Of a stretch of DNA of 64,000 nt, positions 50,441 to 61,941 are shown piece by piece (positions within the stretch are counted from its first letter, which is position 1; each line of letters opens with the position of its first letter). Below the pieces are notes generated by a model that saw only the letters and a list, made by a program, of their open reading frames with translations, ran no database searches and had not been told where the DNA came from. Origin of the DNA: Patagioenas fasciata. Lineage: Eukaryota > Chordata > Aves > Columbiformes > Columbidae. Made by a program: the position numbers and the translations under genes. The DNA is taken from positions 196,642,706 to 196,706,705 of the forward strand of contig NC_092520.1 of assembly GCF_037038585.1 (NCBI RefSeq), in the 5' to 3' direction.

Positions 50441-51045
50441 TATCATAGAATAGTTAGGGTTGGAAGGGACCTTCCAAAGTCGTCTAGTCCAACCCCCTGC
50501 AAAGAACAGGGACATTTTCAACTAGACCAGGTTGCTCAGAGCCCTGTCCAGTCTGGCCTGGAATGTTTCCAGGGATGGGGCATCTACCACCTCTCTGGGC
50601 AACCCGTTCCAGTGTCTCACCACCTTCATTGTAAAAAAATTTCTTTCTCATGTCTAGCTTGAACCTCCTCTCTTCCAGTTTAAAAGCATTACCCCTTGTC
50701 TTCCTGTTACAGGCCCTACTAAAAAGTCTGTCCCTTCCTTTCTTATAGGCTTCTTTTAAGTACTGAAAGACTGCAATAAGGTCTCCCTGGAGCCTTCTCT
50801 AGGCTGAACAACCCCAGCTATCTCAGTCTGTCCTTACAGGAGAGGTGTTCCATCCCTTTTATCATCTTGGTGTCCCTCCTTTGGACCCTGTCCCACAGGT
50901 CCATGTCTTTCCTGTCCTGAGGGCTCCAGAGGTAGATGGGGTCTCACCTGGTGGGGTCTCACCAGAGCAGAGTAGAGGGGCAGAATCACCTCCCTTGATC
51001 TGCTGGCCATGCTCATTTTGATGCAGCCCAAGATGTGATTTGCCT
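50441..51045 (-). mobile_element. CR1 3' fragment, minus strand
   Basis: On the minus strand the order is the C-terminal ORF2 region ([17 protein letters not shown] remnants in the frame 51031-50834), then KKFFF-like and HWNGLP-like sequence, ending at the GGTTGGACTAG block and ATTCTATG word at about 50441-50460. The first 390 bases are about 95% identical by eye to the copy at 57335, so both belong to one subfamily. 5'-truncated. No target-site duplication seen. Confidence 0.92.
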
Positions 51046-51926
51046 TCTGAAACTTGAAACGTTTTGTTCAAACATATATTTTTTCACTATGTAACAATTT
51101 CTCAGCTCCACATAGCTGTGCACACAGACTGTGGTGAGGTATGCCTCAACCAGCTTTGAGAACAGTAGGCTAAATCTCACTACAGATGGAGTCTGGTAGA
51201 CAGCTATTAATCAAATAACCGAGTAGCCATCTCTCATGACAGCAACCTTCAACACTTTGTGATACAGCACATACTAGCTGTAATTATACAGGACTGATCA
51301 TCTTCTGGGGAAAGTTGCACATAGCCACAGCAATCTTACCACCCAGCCTACCTCTTCACATGACATCTTACCATCCATCCTTCTGCTGTGATGAATTTAA
51401 TAGAATCATTGCATCTTAGAAAGAAGTGTCTATTTGAAATTAAAACCATAGTTAAGATTATATGTGACAAATCTTCTTAAACAGAAAATAAAGAAGACTG
51501 TTTGTTTGTTCTTGTTTTTATCATAAACTTGAAAACCTTCCATAAATTTTAACAAGTTCTACTCAATTAGACCTTACTTTAAAACATTTGCTATTTGTGT
51601 TATGAATCAGTTGCCTGGTCAAAGGCATCCATATAAAAAGAAACAGAAACATTACATGGGCAGCAGTTTAATCATGTGAGAAGGCAAAAAGAAATACAAG
51701 TCTTGTAGAGATGCACAGTAAAACAGGAAAGGGACACAAGTAGAACATAATAAGAATTTATCCCTATGAGTATATTAGAAGAAAGTCTAAACTTTCTTGC
51801 AACCAAGGAAAGAACTTGACTGTTTCACCTTTGAAGAATCAGCAGTAAAAAGACCACGGAGGCCGGCTATAAGGAATCTACTCAAAGGAAGCAGGTCTAT
51901 GTTCTGCCTTGGGCTTCAGGAGATCT
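51046..51926. other. Unique DNA, no gene seen
   Basis: AT-rich, no meaningful frame and no recognised repeat. Confidence 0.55.
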
Positions 51927-52711
51927 GGCTGTGTTGCAGTTGCACATCCCCCAGATGAGATCCTGAGCCTTCAGTAGGACAGTTGATGGCTCTTTAGCAC
52001 CTTTTGTAACTCACTGTGCCTGTCCCCAGGTGCACACCTAGGATGGTGTTGGTAGTCATGTCCTCCCCACTGGGGACAGGGTGACTTCACCTCCAACCAG
52101 CTAGGGGGACAGGAGGGTGAGACCTTCAGTCAGTTGACAGGGTCCTCAACAAAGGAGGTGCCCAGAAAAGCTGAGAAGCTTCTGAATCATATTGTAATGA
52201 TCACAACCAGATCTAACCAGGTTATAAAATGGGATCCCTGCCAAAGGCCCCCTTTGAGTGATCTTCTCAGAGCAGTGGGTCTGTGAACTGGAGCACTCCC
52301 CTTAGACTGGGATGCCATCTAAGGAGACTTCCCGGGACTGATATTGCCCCACCTCCTTATCTGCTGAGTGGTTATTTTTCTCTACTGGATATATCCTTGA
52401 ATGAGTCCTTGCCTAACCCAGGCAAGTGATTTTTTCTTCTGGTTACCCTTGAGGGAGAGGCCTCTAGTTTTGTTTTTTGTGAGTGAATGCATGCGTGTTG
52501 TGTGTCCTCGTTATTCTTATGTTGTTGTACACCAGTAATCTCCTCAACTGGTATCCGAATCTGTATTTTATGTTGTTGGAGTGTTAAATAATTTATATAA
52601 ACCCAATTTCTAGTCTGTTTATTTGCTACACTTTTCTGTCTAGAATAAAGTCTGTCGTGGAATTTGTTGTCTACCTAAAACTGATTTTTGGGGTGCCTCC
52701 ATAACAGGCTG
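51927..52711 (+). mobile_element. Solo LTR with 5-bp target-site duplication
   Basis: The LTR runs from TGTTGCAG (51932) to CCATAACA (52706), about 775 bases, so it starts TG and ends CA with the inverted TGTT/AACA ends typical of retroviral LTRs. GGCTG stands immediately before (51927-51931) and immediately after (52707-52711), a perfect 5-bp target-site duplication. That length is usual for class III (ERVL-like) elements. A TATA box (TATAAAA, 52223-52229) and a poly(A) signal (AATAAAG, about 52644-52650) fit U3-R-U5 order. The same family occurs, more decayed, at 14.6-15.3 kb. No internal coding region remains. Confidence 0.88.
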
Positions 52712-52961
52712 CCAAAGGCAGCACAAGAGATGCTGTAAATCAGCAACTGCCTTCTCCGCGCACTGCCTTTGCCCAAATGTTATGTTTAGCTTTCTCATTG
52801 TGTTTTCACTGCCTGTGTACCACAGCTTGTTGGAAGACCAAACCTTGTGTCAGAAGGAAAGATGGGGGATGAAAATGTTTCACTGAGGATATAAAAATGA
52901 AGAATCTCATCAATACATTATATCATATCATAATATGTCAGGAAGCATATGAAACAGCTGT
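52712..52961. other. Spacer between two LTRs
   Basis: Contains no recognised gene. Part of it may be the lost 3' end of the adjoining minus-strand LTR. Confidence 0.4.
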
Positions 52962-53448
52962 TGTTTCCTCCTCATGCTCTTCCCCTGCTCCAGCATGGGG
53001 TGCTTCCCACAGGATACTGCTCCAGCATATTTCCTTTCCATAGGGTAGTCCTTCAGGAGCAAACTGCTCCATCATGGGTCCCCTGCAGGGTCACAGTAGC
53101 TGCCAGGAAACCTTCTCCTATATGGGCTTCTCTGCATTTGCCACAGTTTCTGTCAGGAACCTGCCCTTGTGTGAGATCTCCGTGATCTGCAGCTTCCTTC
53201 AGAGCATATACATCTGTTTCTGGGAATATGCTTCATGGGTTGCATTGTGAATATTTACTCCAACATAGTCCTTCATAGGCTGCAGGGGCACAGCCTGCAT
53301 CGTCTTCTCCATGGGCTGCAGAGGAATCTCTGATCCAGTGCCTGGAGTACCTCCTCTGCCTCCTTCTTCACTGGCATGGGTGTTCATGGTTGTTTCACTT
53401 TTTTTTTCTCCTTTTTCTCACAGTTGTTTTGTAGTGTTTTTTACTCTT
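52962..53448 (-). mobile_element. ERV LTR, downstream half (minus strand)
   Basis: Read on the minus strand this is the R/U5-side of an avian LTR whose 5' part lies at 55112-55303; the CR1 at 53449-55111 separates them. Three copies of a TGCTCCA(G/T)CAT word occur at 52986-52996, 53018-53028 and 53065-53075, an internal repeat typical of this LTR family as I know it. The distal 3' end seems missing. Its right edge carries ACTCTT (53443-53448), which recurs at 55112-55117. Confidence 0.75.
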
Positions 53449-55111
53449 CACAGGATCACAGAATGGTTGGGGTTGGAAGGTACCTCTGGAGATCATCTAG
53501 TCCAACCCACCTGCTAAAGCAGGTTCACATAGAGTGGATTGTACAGGAAGGTGTCCAGGCGGGTTTTGAATGTCTCCAGAAAAGGAGACTTTGCAGCCTC
53601 TCTGGGCAGCCTGTTCCAGTGTTCTGGCACCCTCAAAGTAAAAAAGTTTCTCCTCATACTCAGATGAAACATCCCATGCTTCAGTCTGTGCCCATTGCCC
53701 CTCATCCTATTGTTAGGCACCACTGAAAGAAGTCTGGTCACATCCTCTTGATATCCACCCTTGAGAAATTTACAAACATTGGTAAGATCCCTTCTCAGCT
53801 TCTCTTCTCCAGGCTGAACAGATCCAGCTCTCCTGGTCTCTCCTCATAAGAAAGATGCTCCAGAGCCCTCAGCATCTTTGTAGCTCACTGCTGGAGTACC
53901 TCCAGTAATTCCTTGTCCTTCTTAAACTGGGGAGCCCAGAACCGGCTGCAGTACTCCAGATGTGGCCTCACCAAGGCAGAGTAGAGGGGGAGGAGAATCT
54001 CCCTCGACCTGCTGGTCACACTTTTCTTTACACATCCCAGGATACCATTGGCCTTCTTGGCCACAAGGGCACATTGCTGACTCATGGTCAACCTGCAGTT
54101 GACCAGAACTCCCAAGTCATTCTCTGCAGTGCTGCTTTCCAACAGGTCTGCCCCTAACCTGTACTGGTGTCTGGGGTTGTTCCTCCCCAGGTGCAGGATC
54201 CTACACTTGCCTTTGTTGAACCTCATTAGGTTTTTCTCTGCCTGGTCCTCCAGCCTGTCCACGTCACGTTGAATGGCAGCACAGCCTTCTGGTGTGCCGG
54301 CCCCTCCTCCCAGTTTGATATCATCAGCAAACTTGATGAGGGTGTACTCAGTCTCTTCATCCAGGTCATTGATAAACAGTTTAAGCAAGACTGTACCTAA
54401 AACTGACCCCTGCAGAACCCCACTAACTACAGGCCATCAACCAGACTTTGCACTATTGATCAAAACCCTCTGAGCTCTGCCATACAACCAGTTCATGATC
54501 CAGCTCACCGTATATCCATCCAGCTCACACTTCCTAAGATTGTTTATGAGAATGTTGTGAGAGATGGTGTCAAAAACCCTGCTGAAGTCAAGGTAGACAA
54601 CATCCATTGCTCTTCCTTTGTCTATGCAGCCAGACATACCATTGTAAAAGGCTATCTGGTTGGTTAAACATGATTTCCCTTTGGTGAACCCATGCTGACT
54701 ACTCCTGAAAACCTTCTTTTCCTCCACATGCTTGGAGATGATGTCCAGAATGAGTTGTTCCATCACCTATCCATGGATGGAGGTGAGGCTAATTGGCCTG
54801 TAGCTTTCTGGGTCATCCTTCTTGCCCTTTTTGAAGACTGGAGTCATGTGGGCTTTCCTCCAGTCCTCAGGCACCTCTCCTGTTCTCCAAGACCTTTCAA
54901 AGATTATGAAGAGTGGCTTTGCAATAACACCTGCCAACTCCCTCAGCACTTGTGGGTGCATCCCATCAGGGGTCATGGATTTGTGGACGTCCAGCTTGTG
55001 TAAATGATCACTAACCTGTTTTTCCTCAATCAAGGGAAACTCTTCCTTTTGCCCAACTTTCTCTTCTATCTCTAGGGTCTTGGATAACGGGGGGCCCGTT
55101 TTAGCAGTAAA
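53449..55111 (-). mobile_element. CR1, minus strand, inserted in an ERV LTR
   Basis: A 1.66-kb CR1 containing most of the reverse transcriptase and the C-terminal region. Minus-strand frames give the MTPDGMHP..FKKGKKDDPESYRP block (55135-54767), the FTKGKSCLTNQ and DVVYLDFSR blocks (54766-54437), the FADD block and the [14 protein letters not shown] block (54388-53885), and the EHWNRLPRE block (53741-53514). Stops and shifts break it between these frames. The 3' end with GGTTGGACTAG sits near 53470. It splits an LTR and is bounded by ACTCTT on both sides (53443-53448 and 55112-55117), a possible 6-bp target-site duplication. Closest in this window to the copy at 60.76 kb. Confidence 0.93.
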
Positions 55112-55303
55112 ACTCTTTCTTAAATATGTTATCACTGAGGCACCACTACCGTCGCTGATGGGCTCAGCTTTGGCTAGTTAGCTTCAGATGTGGCTGAAAC
55201 TATCTCTTGTCTGACACGCAGCATCTTCTGGTGTCTTCTCACAGAAGCCGTCCTTGCAACACCTCTGCTACCAAAGCCTTGCAATGTAAACCCAATACTT
55301 TAC
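55112..55303 (-). mobile_element. ERV LTR, promoter-side half (minus strand)
   Basis: Read on the minus strand this starts TATTGGGTTTACATTGCAAGG, passes a CTTCTGTGAGAAG block and the GAGCCCATCAGCGACGGTAG block, and reaches a TATA-like box (plus strand CTTAAATATGTT, 55119-55130). It continues in 52962-53448 after the inserted CR1. The insertion point lies a few bases past the TATA-like box. Confidence 0.78.
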
Positions 55304-56191
55304 CAAATTAAGAAACAGAAGACATAGTGTCAATTTAAGTGTAAAGCTTTACAAGCTATTCCGAGGAAAAGAGTGTCATACAAGTCATGGATTCTATCAC
55401 TATATGTGTTTGATTTCTGTTTGATTATGAAGATTCTGTAAGTAAGAAACACAGGCCTGATCCAAAGCCAAATGAACCCATTAACTGTGTTTCTGGTGAA
55501 TGGTAAAAACATTAACAGAAATAATTCTATTAATTTTTCTCTGCCTCAGGTAATATGATTTTTTTCTTTAACTCTAAAGGCAGGCACAAAGTTCCTAAAA
55601 AAATCCTGTTACTAGGCACTACTGAAAGTGTAAGCATGAAAAATAATTTTAAAACAGTATAAAGGATAACATACAAGTAAATTATTAGCTGTCACTTTCC
55701 CACAGGGAACAATTGCTAGCCTTGAAAAAACAGCCCCCCAGTTACCAAAAGCTAATAGGAATCCCTAAACTATTCTAAAAGTAAAGTACTAACAGTAGTT
55801 CTCTGTTTTTACAACTAGTATTAATTGTTCATTTGCCCCTAAAGTCTTGATTTTTTTAAGCCTGTAATCCACTTACTTTCTATTTCTTCTGTTAAAAATA
55901 AAGAAAAAAAGTAATTATTGTCAGAAATAGTAAACTCATATTAATCACAATTACAAACAGTAATGTCTGATTACAACTTTTAATCAATCATGCTATTTCA
56001 TGTTTAACTCAGTAATGCTGGGACCGCTAGAGTGGACAGCCATCTGTGCCTCTGTAAAATTAGAAATATGATGAATTATAGCTACTGGTAGTTTGAGGAG
56101 GTACCATGAATACAAATCATTAGGGTTGTGACAATTTTAACATACTGCCAAAAATTTTATTAGCTACTTTTTCTGTTCTTCTTGTTATGGG
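55304..56191. other. AT-rich unique DNA, no gene seen
   Basis: No meaningful frame or interspersed repeat recognised. Confidence 0.6.
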
Positions 56192-56218
56192 GGGAAAAAT
56201 AAATAAATAAATAAATAA
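56192..56218 (+). repeat. (AAAT)n run
   Basis: Short tetranucleotide run (about five units) directly at the 3' end of the minus-strand CR1 fragment that follows. Confidence 0.8.
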
Positions 56219-56333
56219 GAATCATAGAACACTTTGAGTTGAAAGGCACCTTAAAGACCAGGCAGTTCTAACCCACCTGCCCCTAGATCAGGTTGCTCAA
56301 AGCTCCAACCAACCTGGCCTTGAACACTCATCA
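56219..56333 (-). mobile_element. Short CR1 3' end, minus strand
   Basis: About 115 bases of CR1 3' terminus: an ATTCTATG word, a variant of the GGTTGG-type hairpin arm and the AGCAACCTGATCTAGG block, all read on the minus strand. Strongly 5'-truncated, no coding sequence left. Confidence 0.85.
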
Positions 56334-56887
56334 GCTTTTCATAATGATTTACAATGAATAAGAAGTACTTCTGACTTTCTGTTTACATAGCATGCATCCT
56401 TTTTGTCACAGTCAGTATTACAGTCGGAAGATCACATTCTGGTCTCATCTCAGGTGGTCACTAACTTGAGTAAGGCTATTAACTTCCAAGATTCTCAGAT
56501 AACATATCTCTCAAATTCATCACTATTACAACTGAAAACAGAATCAGATCTCTTGAAAATACCTATGTTCACTGATCTATTGAAATTATAATCTTTTTTA
56601 GCAAGATAATAAAACGACAACTCATTTAAAACTACAAATAAGATATAAATAATTACTTACAGAATTTGGTAACAACATAAAGTCGTAAGACGCATTTTTA
56701 GGATATACCTAATTTATAGGCAGAACAAGTAATGCGGACTTTTCATTTTTATGCCAAATATCTTTTGTTGCAGGAAAAGATTTATTATAACAAACAAATT
56801 GATTTTTTTCATAGTTAAATTCAAAATGGTTGTTCATCATTATTTTTAGAACTATTTTAAGTGTCTACCATGTTTACGCCATTCTAG
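56334..56887. other. AT-rich unique DNA, no gene seen
   Basis: No gene or repeat recognised. Confidence 0.55.
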
Positions 56888-57334
56888 AGAATAAAACAAT
56901 AATTCAGGTTAGAAGGGACCCTAAGAGATCCCCAGTACAAATTCCTGTTCAATGTATGATCAGCTATGTGGTCAGACGCAGTTGACCAGGACTTGAACTA
57001 CTCCCAAGAAGTGAGAGACACTGCACAATTGTTCTGGGCAGCCTGTGTCACTGCTTAAGTGTCCTCATGGGGAAGAGGTTTATCCTAACATCCAGTGAGA
57101 ACCTCTCTTCGTTCAGTTTATGCCCTTTGTCTCTGTTCTCACATCTTGTGACACTGTATAGGGATTGGCTCCATCATCTTCTTTGCCTACCTACAGAGCT
57201 GCTGTTTGGTCCTCCTAAAGCTGTCCAGCTGTCTTGCTCCAGGATGAGCAAGACTAGCTCCTTCAGGATGTTCTCATAGGGAAACTGGCACTAACTAATG
57301 CAGTGTCCCTACACTGCACTTGCTCCAGTTTTAT
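56888..57334 (-). mobile_element. Old CR1, 3' part (minus strand)
   Basis: A diverged CR1: AGGTTAGAAGGGACCCTAAGAG at the 3' side, then GGCAGCCTGTGTCACTGCTTAA, ATCCAGTGAGAACCTCTCTTC and AGCTCCTTCAGGATGTTCTC blocks on the plus strand, which are the decayed reverse complement of the CR1 C-terminal region. The older part continues at about 57726, after an inserted younger CR1. Confidence 0.8.
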
Positions 57335-57725
57335 CATAGAATAGTTAGGGTTGGAAGGGACCTTCCAAGGTCATCTAGTCCAACTCCCTGCAATGAACGG
57401 GGACGTCTTCAACTAGATCAGGTTGCTCAGAGTCCTGTCTAGCCTGGCCTGGAATGTTTCCAGGGATGGGGTATCTACCACCTCTCTGGGCAACCCGTTC
57501 CAGTGTCTCATCACCTTCATTGTAAAAAAATTTCTTTCTTATGTCTAGCTTGAACCTCCTCTCTTCCAGTTTAAAAGCATTACCCCTTGTCTTCCTGTTA
57601 CAGGCCCTGCTAAAAAGTCTGTCCCCTCCTTTCTTATAGGCTTCTTTCAAGTACTGAAAGACTGCAATAAGGTCTCCCTGGAGCCTTCTCTAGGCTGAAC
57701 AACCCCAACTGTCTCAGTCTGTCCC
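57335..57725 (-). mobile_element. Younger CR1 nested in the old CR1
   Basis: On the minus strand a 3' CR1 fragment (frame 57650-57375 retains KKFFYNEGDETLERV-like sequence) with the same 3' terminus as the copy at 50441. By eye about twenty differences, nearly all transitions, separate the two over roughly 390 bases. The junctions are at ...CCAGTTTTA|TCATAGAAT and ...GTCTGTCC|CCAGGCTG. No target-site duplication seen. Confidence 0.88.
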
Positions 57726-57965
57726 CCAGGCTGTATTGATACCATGTCTCTCATGCATTGAAAGATTAAAACTGGATGGAGTAGCTTAGATGTATAGCAT
57801 TAATAAAGGCTGAATGAAGGGTGAAAACCAATTTCCTCAATTTAGCAGCCATGGCTCTGCTAATACACGACAGAATCTAATTGACATTCTTTACTACTAA
57901 AGCAAGTACCTGTTTACAATATGTGGTCATGCAGAATCATATTGTAAAAAAACAGCTGCTTTCAT
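57726..57965 (-). mobile_element. Old CR1, continuation (minus strand)
   Basis: Resembles the region of CR1 that on the plus strand of a minus copy reads 'ACAG..AATCTAATTGACATTCTTTACTACTAAAGCAAGTACCTG', that is, the decayed coding stretch for the Cys-Ala-Ala/Lys-Lys-Ala-Asn segment. It continues the 56888-57334 element, but is so diverged that the right edge is uncertain. Confidence 0.55.
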
Positions 57966-60757
57966 TTTTCAGTCTTAGTTTCAAAACAAAGATAGTACCT
58001 TATTTGCTTCCAAACCACTATGATTTTTTTTTCCTACTTCATGTTTTCTTAATCATGTGAATTGCTTGAGTAGTTATCCTATTTTATATGTTTAATATCA
58101 ATATGTATTTCAAAAGGTGTAGAAGGTAAAGATGCAATGAAGAAACTTTCTCCAGCTGGCCATGTTGTTTCAAACCATTGGTTAAATATCATCCCCTTCA
58201 AAAATATAGATTATAATCTCCTTGGTGTATATTGATCACAACTCAGGATGATGTTTTACCTGAAATGTTTGAAGTTTCTGTTATTTTTAGAAGGTACTAC
58301 AGCCAGTATTGTATTTTAGAGAAAGACCTCTAAGTATCTCAACTAGTAACAAAGCTGATAGTTGTCTTTGAGAATTTTAAGATGATAAAGCTGAGAACAG
58401 TGACAATTATGTAATTTTATGACATATGAGAAGAAGTTGTGTTTGGACAAAATTAGTAATCAAATAAGAAAGTGGTCTCCAACCTTACTTCTGTGAATAA
58501 ACATACTCTAGTAATGGCAATCTTTCATCTAAACATATCCAATGTTTTGAGGCATTATGATATAAATTTAGATTTAGTTCCATTTTTTTATAGTGTCATC
58601 TCTTGGTTTTTTTTTGTTTAAAAAAGAGATTTGTATAGCACGATAGCTCAACAAAAGGTAAAGAAAGAAAAGATAAAGATGTTTACTTTGAAATAATTCT
58701 TTGGTGATTCTCAGTCACTCAACATTTCGAGAAAGAAAACAATGGACGCAATATCTTAGCTCTTGGAATGACTTGTGTATTTTATTGCTTTGTTTTCCTA
58801 AAAGGTCTTAGAGCACCTTCATGGTACGTGTTTTGCAAGAATATATAAAAGGAACAATGAAACAATAAAAGCGAAAATCTAAACCTTTGCCATCAGTGTT
58901 TTCAGAGCTTGCCTGCCATTATAAAGATAGATGTGTTTTATTTTCAGACTGTGTCATGTTTCATCATAATGAGCACCAAAAAAATGCAAATATGTATCGA
59001 TTTTATACAGAGGTCAGTACAAGTGACAGGCAATCTGTGAAAAAGTTAGCAGTCCTAAGTAAGAAAAGCAATTAGAAAGATGACTATAACCTTTCTTTAA
59101 TGAATAGCAATAATAAATGACTTCCTTGGTGTTCTTGTGACCCTGTCAAGTTAGCAAGGTGGTCTTTCTTGAGTCAATTCTGTTTCGATCTCTTTTGTAA
59201 TCACAGGCTCACAGCTGTGGAAAATAGCATCATTCATTAATTGATCACTGGTTATTTGTAGGTGTAGTGGGCAAGAAGCACTCAGGTTCATCTTCCTCTG
59301 TTCTGAATGCTTCCTGGGAGCAAAAATGAGGGACATTTGTAATCCTTAGGTCCTGAATGTTGTTTTTATTTCTTCTTTATATTGTTGCTTGAGTCATTCA
59401 CTTGTCAGTGTCACAGTAGGCTAGTGAGCAAGAAGAAATTATAGCTTTAGCAGCCAGCTCTGATGCATGAAGCACATGAAAAATGTCCTCCCAAAAGTAG
59501 CGCTGGTGTTTTGAGTTTCATTAAAGCTATTATCCAATAAATTATATACTTAAGAAAATCTATTTGTGCACATGAATTTAGGGTTTGCTTGCTAGGGTGA
59601 ACATCTTCTACTGAAGACAACCATTGATTTATAAACACTGTAATTGTCATCCAATATTTTGGGGTTTTTTGCTCTTAAAGAATGCCAGACAATACAGTGA
59701 CTGGAACCTCTTTGACAGTTATGAGACAGAGAAGTCCTTACTTCTTTGAGATGAGGTGCAACAACTGTTTTAACATTTCATTGAGGTATAGGGGGTAAAT
59801 AGGAAAAAAAACACTTTCAATTCATTTTCAAGCAGTACATTCACTGAGGCAATACCTGAAAGCAGCCTGTGTGTTAACATATCTGGTGAATTTATCTGTC
59901 ATGATTTTCAAAGCAGTTACACCTATAGGCTAATATTTTGGAACTTTCATAAATAGACGTCTAGACTGAATCTCCTAAGTATGATTAAAGTCAACCTCTC
60001 TCACAAGGTTTTAAGGCAGCCCTTTTTCCTGGTATTAGTATCTCTCTGTATGCCTGTGACAGTATTACAGGAGCTAGCAAGTTAGAGATCCCATTGGCCT
60101 TCAGGACAAATATATATATATTAAAAAAACAAAACAAAACAGAGAAACTATATGGTGGTACAACTTCTTTTTCAGAAATCTGAAATGGTATATTTATTTT
60201 TTTTTTAATCCAGAAAAAGCACTGTTTTCACTGGATACTCATTCTGAGTAGTGATATATGCAATAGGAGTATGTAATTGCAAAAAAAGTGTCAGCTGCAG
60301 TAGAAAGGTGACACTAAGCTTCTAGATGGGGTTACATCTCTGCTTATGTCTGAAGTTAAGTTTTGTGGTTCATACTTTCACACAAGTTCTGAAACAAAAA
60401 TAAAGATTGGACTTTTGCCTCTGATAATTAAATAATTAATAATGCATTCTGGAAAAAAATTATAGTTCTTCTATTCCTACAATTACAATCACTGTATAGA
60501 TTTTCAAACACTGATAGGATAAAAATATTTTCTTTAAATAAAACTTTATCACTAGCTACTAGAAATGAGGAGTTTGAATCAAAATATGCTTTTTGATATT
60601 ATTCTGATATAGTTTGTAGCTGGAGACAAAACTTAGAGTATCAGTTTTTCAGGTTTGATCTACAGTCAAGTGAAGTCACACACAAAAGATTTCTGCTATT
60701 TGGAGACAAAAGTTCATATGAACAACTTCTGAGATTAAATTTAATTTGAGAATGTAA
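57966..60757. other. AT-rich unique DNA, no gene seen
   Basis: No frame above 67 codons with any recognisable feature and no interspersed repeat. Short AAAAC and TA runs lie near 60112-60142. Confidence 0.6.
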
Positions 60758-61941
60758 CAAGGTGGATGGATGATGGCAGAGCGGTGGATGTGGTCTACCT
60801 TGACTTCAGTAAAGCCTTTGAAACAGTCTCCCACAGCATTGTCACAGCTAAGTTGAGGAGGTGTGGTCTAGACAATAGAGTAGTGAGGTGGGTTGCAAAC
60901 TGGCTTAAGGAGAGAAGCCAGAGAGTGGTAGTCAATGATCCCGAGTCTAGTTGGATGCCAGTATCTAGTGGAGTGCCTCAGGGGTCAGTGCTGGGGCCAA
61001 TATTCAATATATTCATTAATGATTTAGACGAGGGAATTGAGTGTACTATCAGCAAGTTTGCTGATGACACTAAGCTGGGAGGAGTGGCTGACACGCCAGA
61101 AGGCTGTGCTGCCAGCCAGCAAGACCTGGACATGCTGGAGAGTTGGGTGGGGAATAACCTGATGTAATTTAACAAGGGAAAGTGTAGAGTCCTGCATCTG
61201 GACAGGAACAACCCCAGGTTCCAGTATAGGTTGGGAAATTACATATTAGAGAGCAGTGTAGGGGAAAGGGACCTGGGGGTCCTGGTGGACAACAGGATCA
61301 CCATGAGCCAGCACTGTGCCCTTGTAGCCAGGAAGACCTACGGCATCCTTGGGTGTATTACAAGGGGGGTGGTTAGTAGATCGAGAGAGGTCCTCCTCCC
61401 CCTCTACTCTGCCCTGGTGAGACCCCATCTAGAATATTGTGTCCAGTTCTGGGCCCCTCAGTTCAAGAAGGACAGGGAACTGCTGGAGAAGGTCCACCGT
61501 AGGGCAACAAAGATGATTAAGGGAGTGGAGCATCTCCCTTATGAGGAAAGGCTGAGGGAGCTGGGTCTCTTTAGTCTGGAGAAGAGGAGACTGAGGGGTG
61601 ACCTTATTAATGTTTATAAATATATAAAGGGTGAGTGCCACGAGGATGGAGCCAGGCGCTTCTCGGTGGCAAACAATGATAGGACAAGGGGTAATGGGAT
61701 CAAGCTGGAACACAAGAGGTTCCACTTAAATTTGAGAAGAAACTTCTTCTCAGTGAGGGTGACAGAACACTGGAACAGGCTGCTCAGGGGGTTGTGGAGT
61801 CTCCTACTCTGGAGACATTCAAAACCCGCCTGGACATGTTCCTGTGTGACCTCACCTAGGTGTTCCTGCTCCAGCAGGGGGATTGGACTAGATGATCTTT
61901 TGAGGTCCCTACCAACCCCAAACATACTGTGATACTGTGAT
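60758..61941 (+). mobile_element. CR1 with partial ORF2, plus strand
   Basis: A 1.2-kb 5'-truncated CR1 starting inside the reverse transcriptase. The frame from 60766 shows [26 protein letters not shown] and the catalytic [13 protein letters not shown] at 61165-61167 interrupts it, but the same frame resumes and runs through [14 protein letters not shown] and [13 protein letters not shown] to about 61790. There a missing base (five G where six fit) shifts it; the expected end is TAG 61857-61859. The 3' UTR has the GGATTGGACTAGATGATC block and two ATACTGTG units (61924-61939). Little-decayed and close to the copy at 53449-55111. Confidence 0.94.

Noticed and set aside
52962..53448. Three TGCTCCA(G/T)CAT words as a tandem satellite
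   Set aside because: They fit the internal repeats of the LTR and are not regularly spaced.
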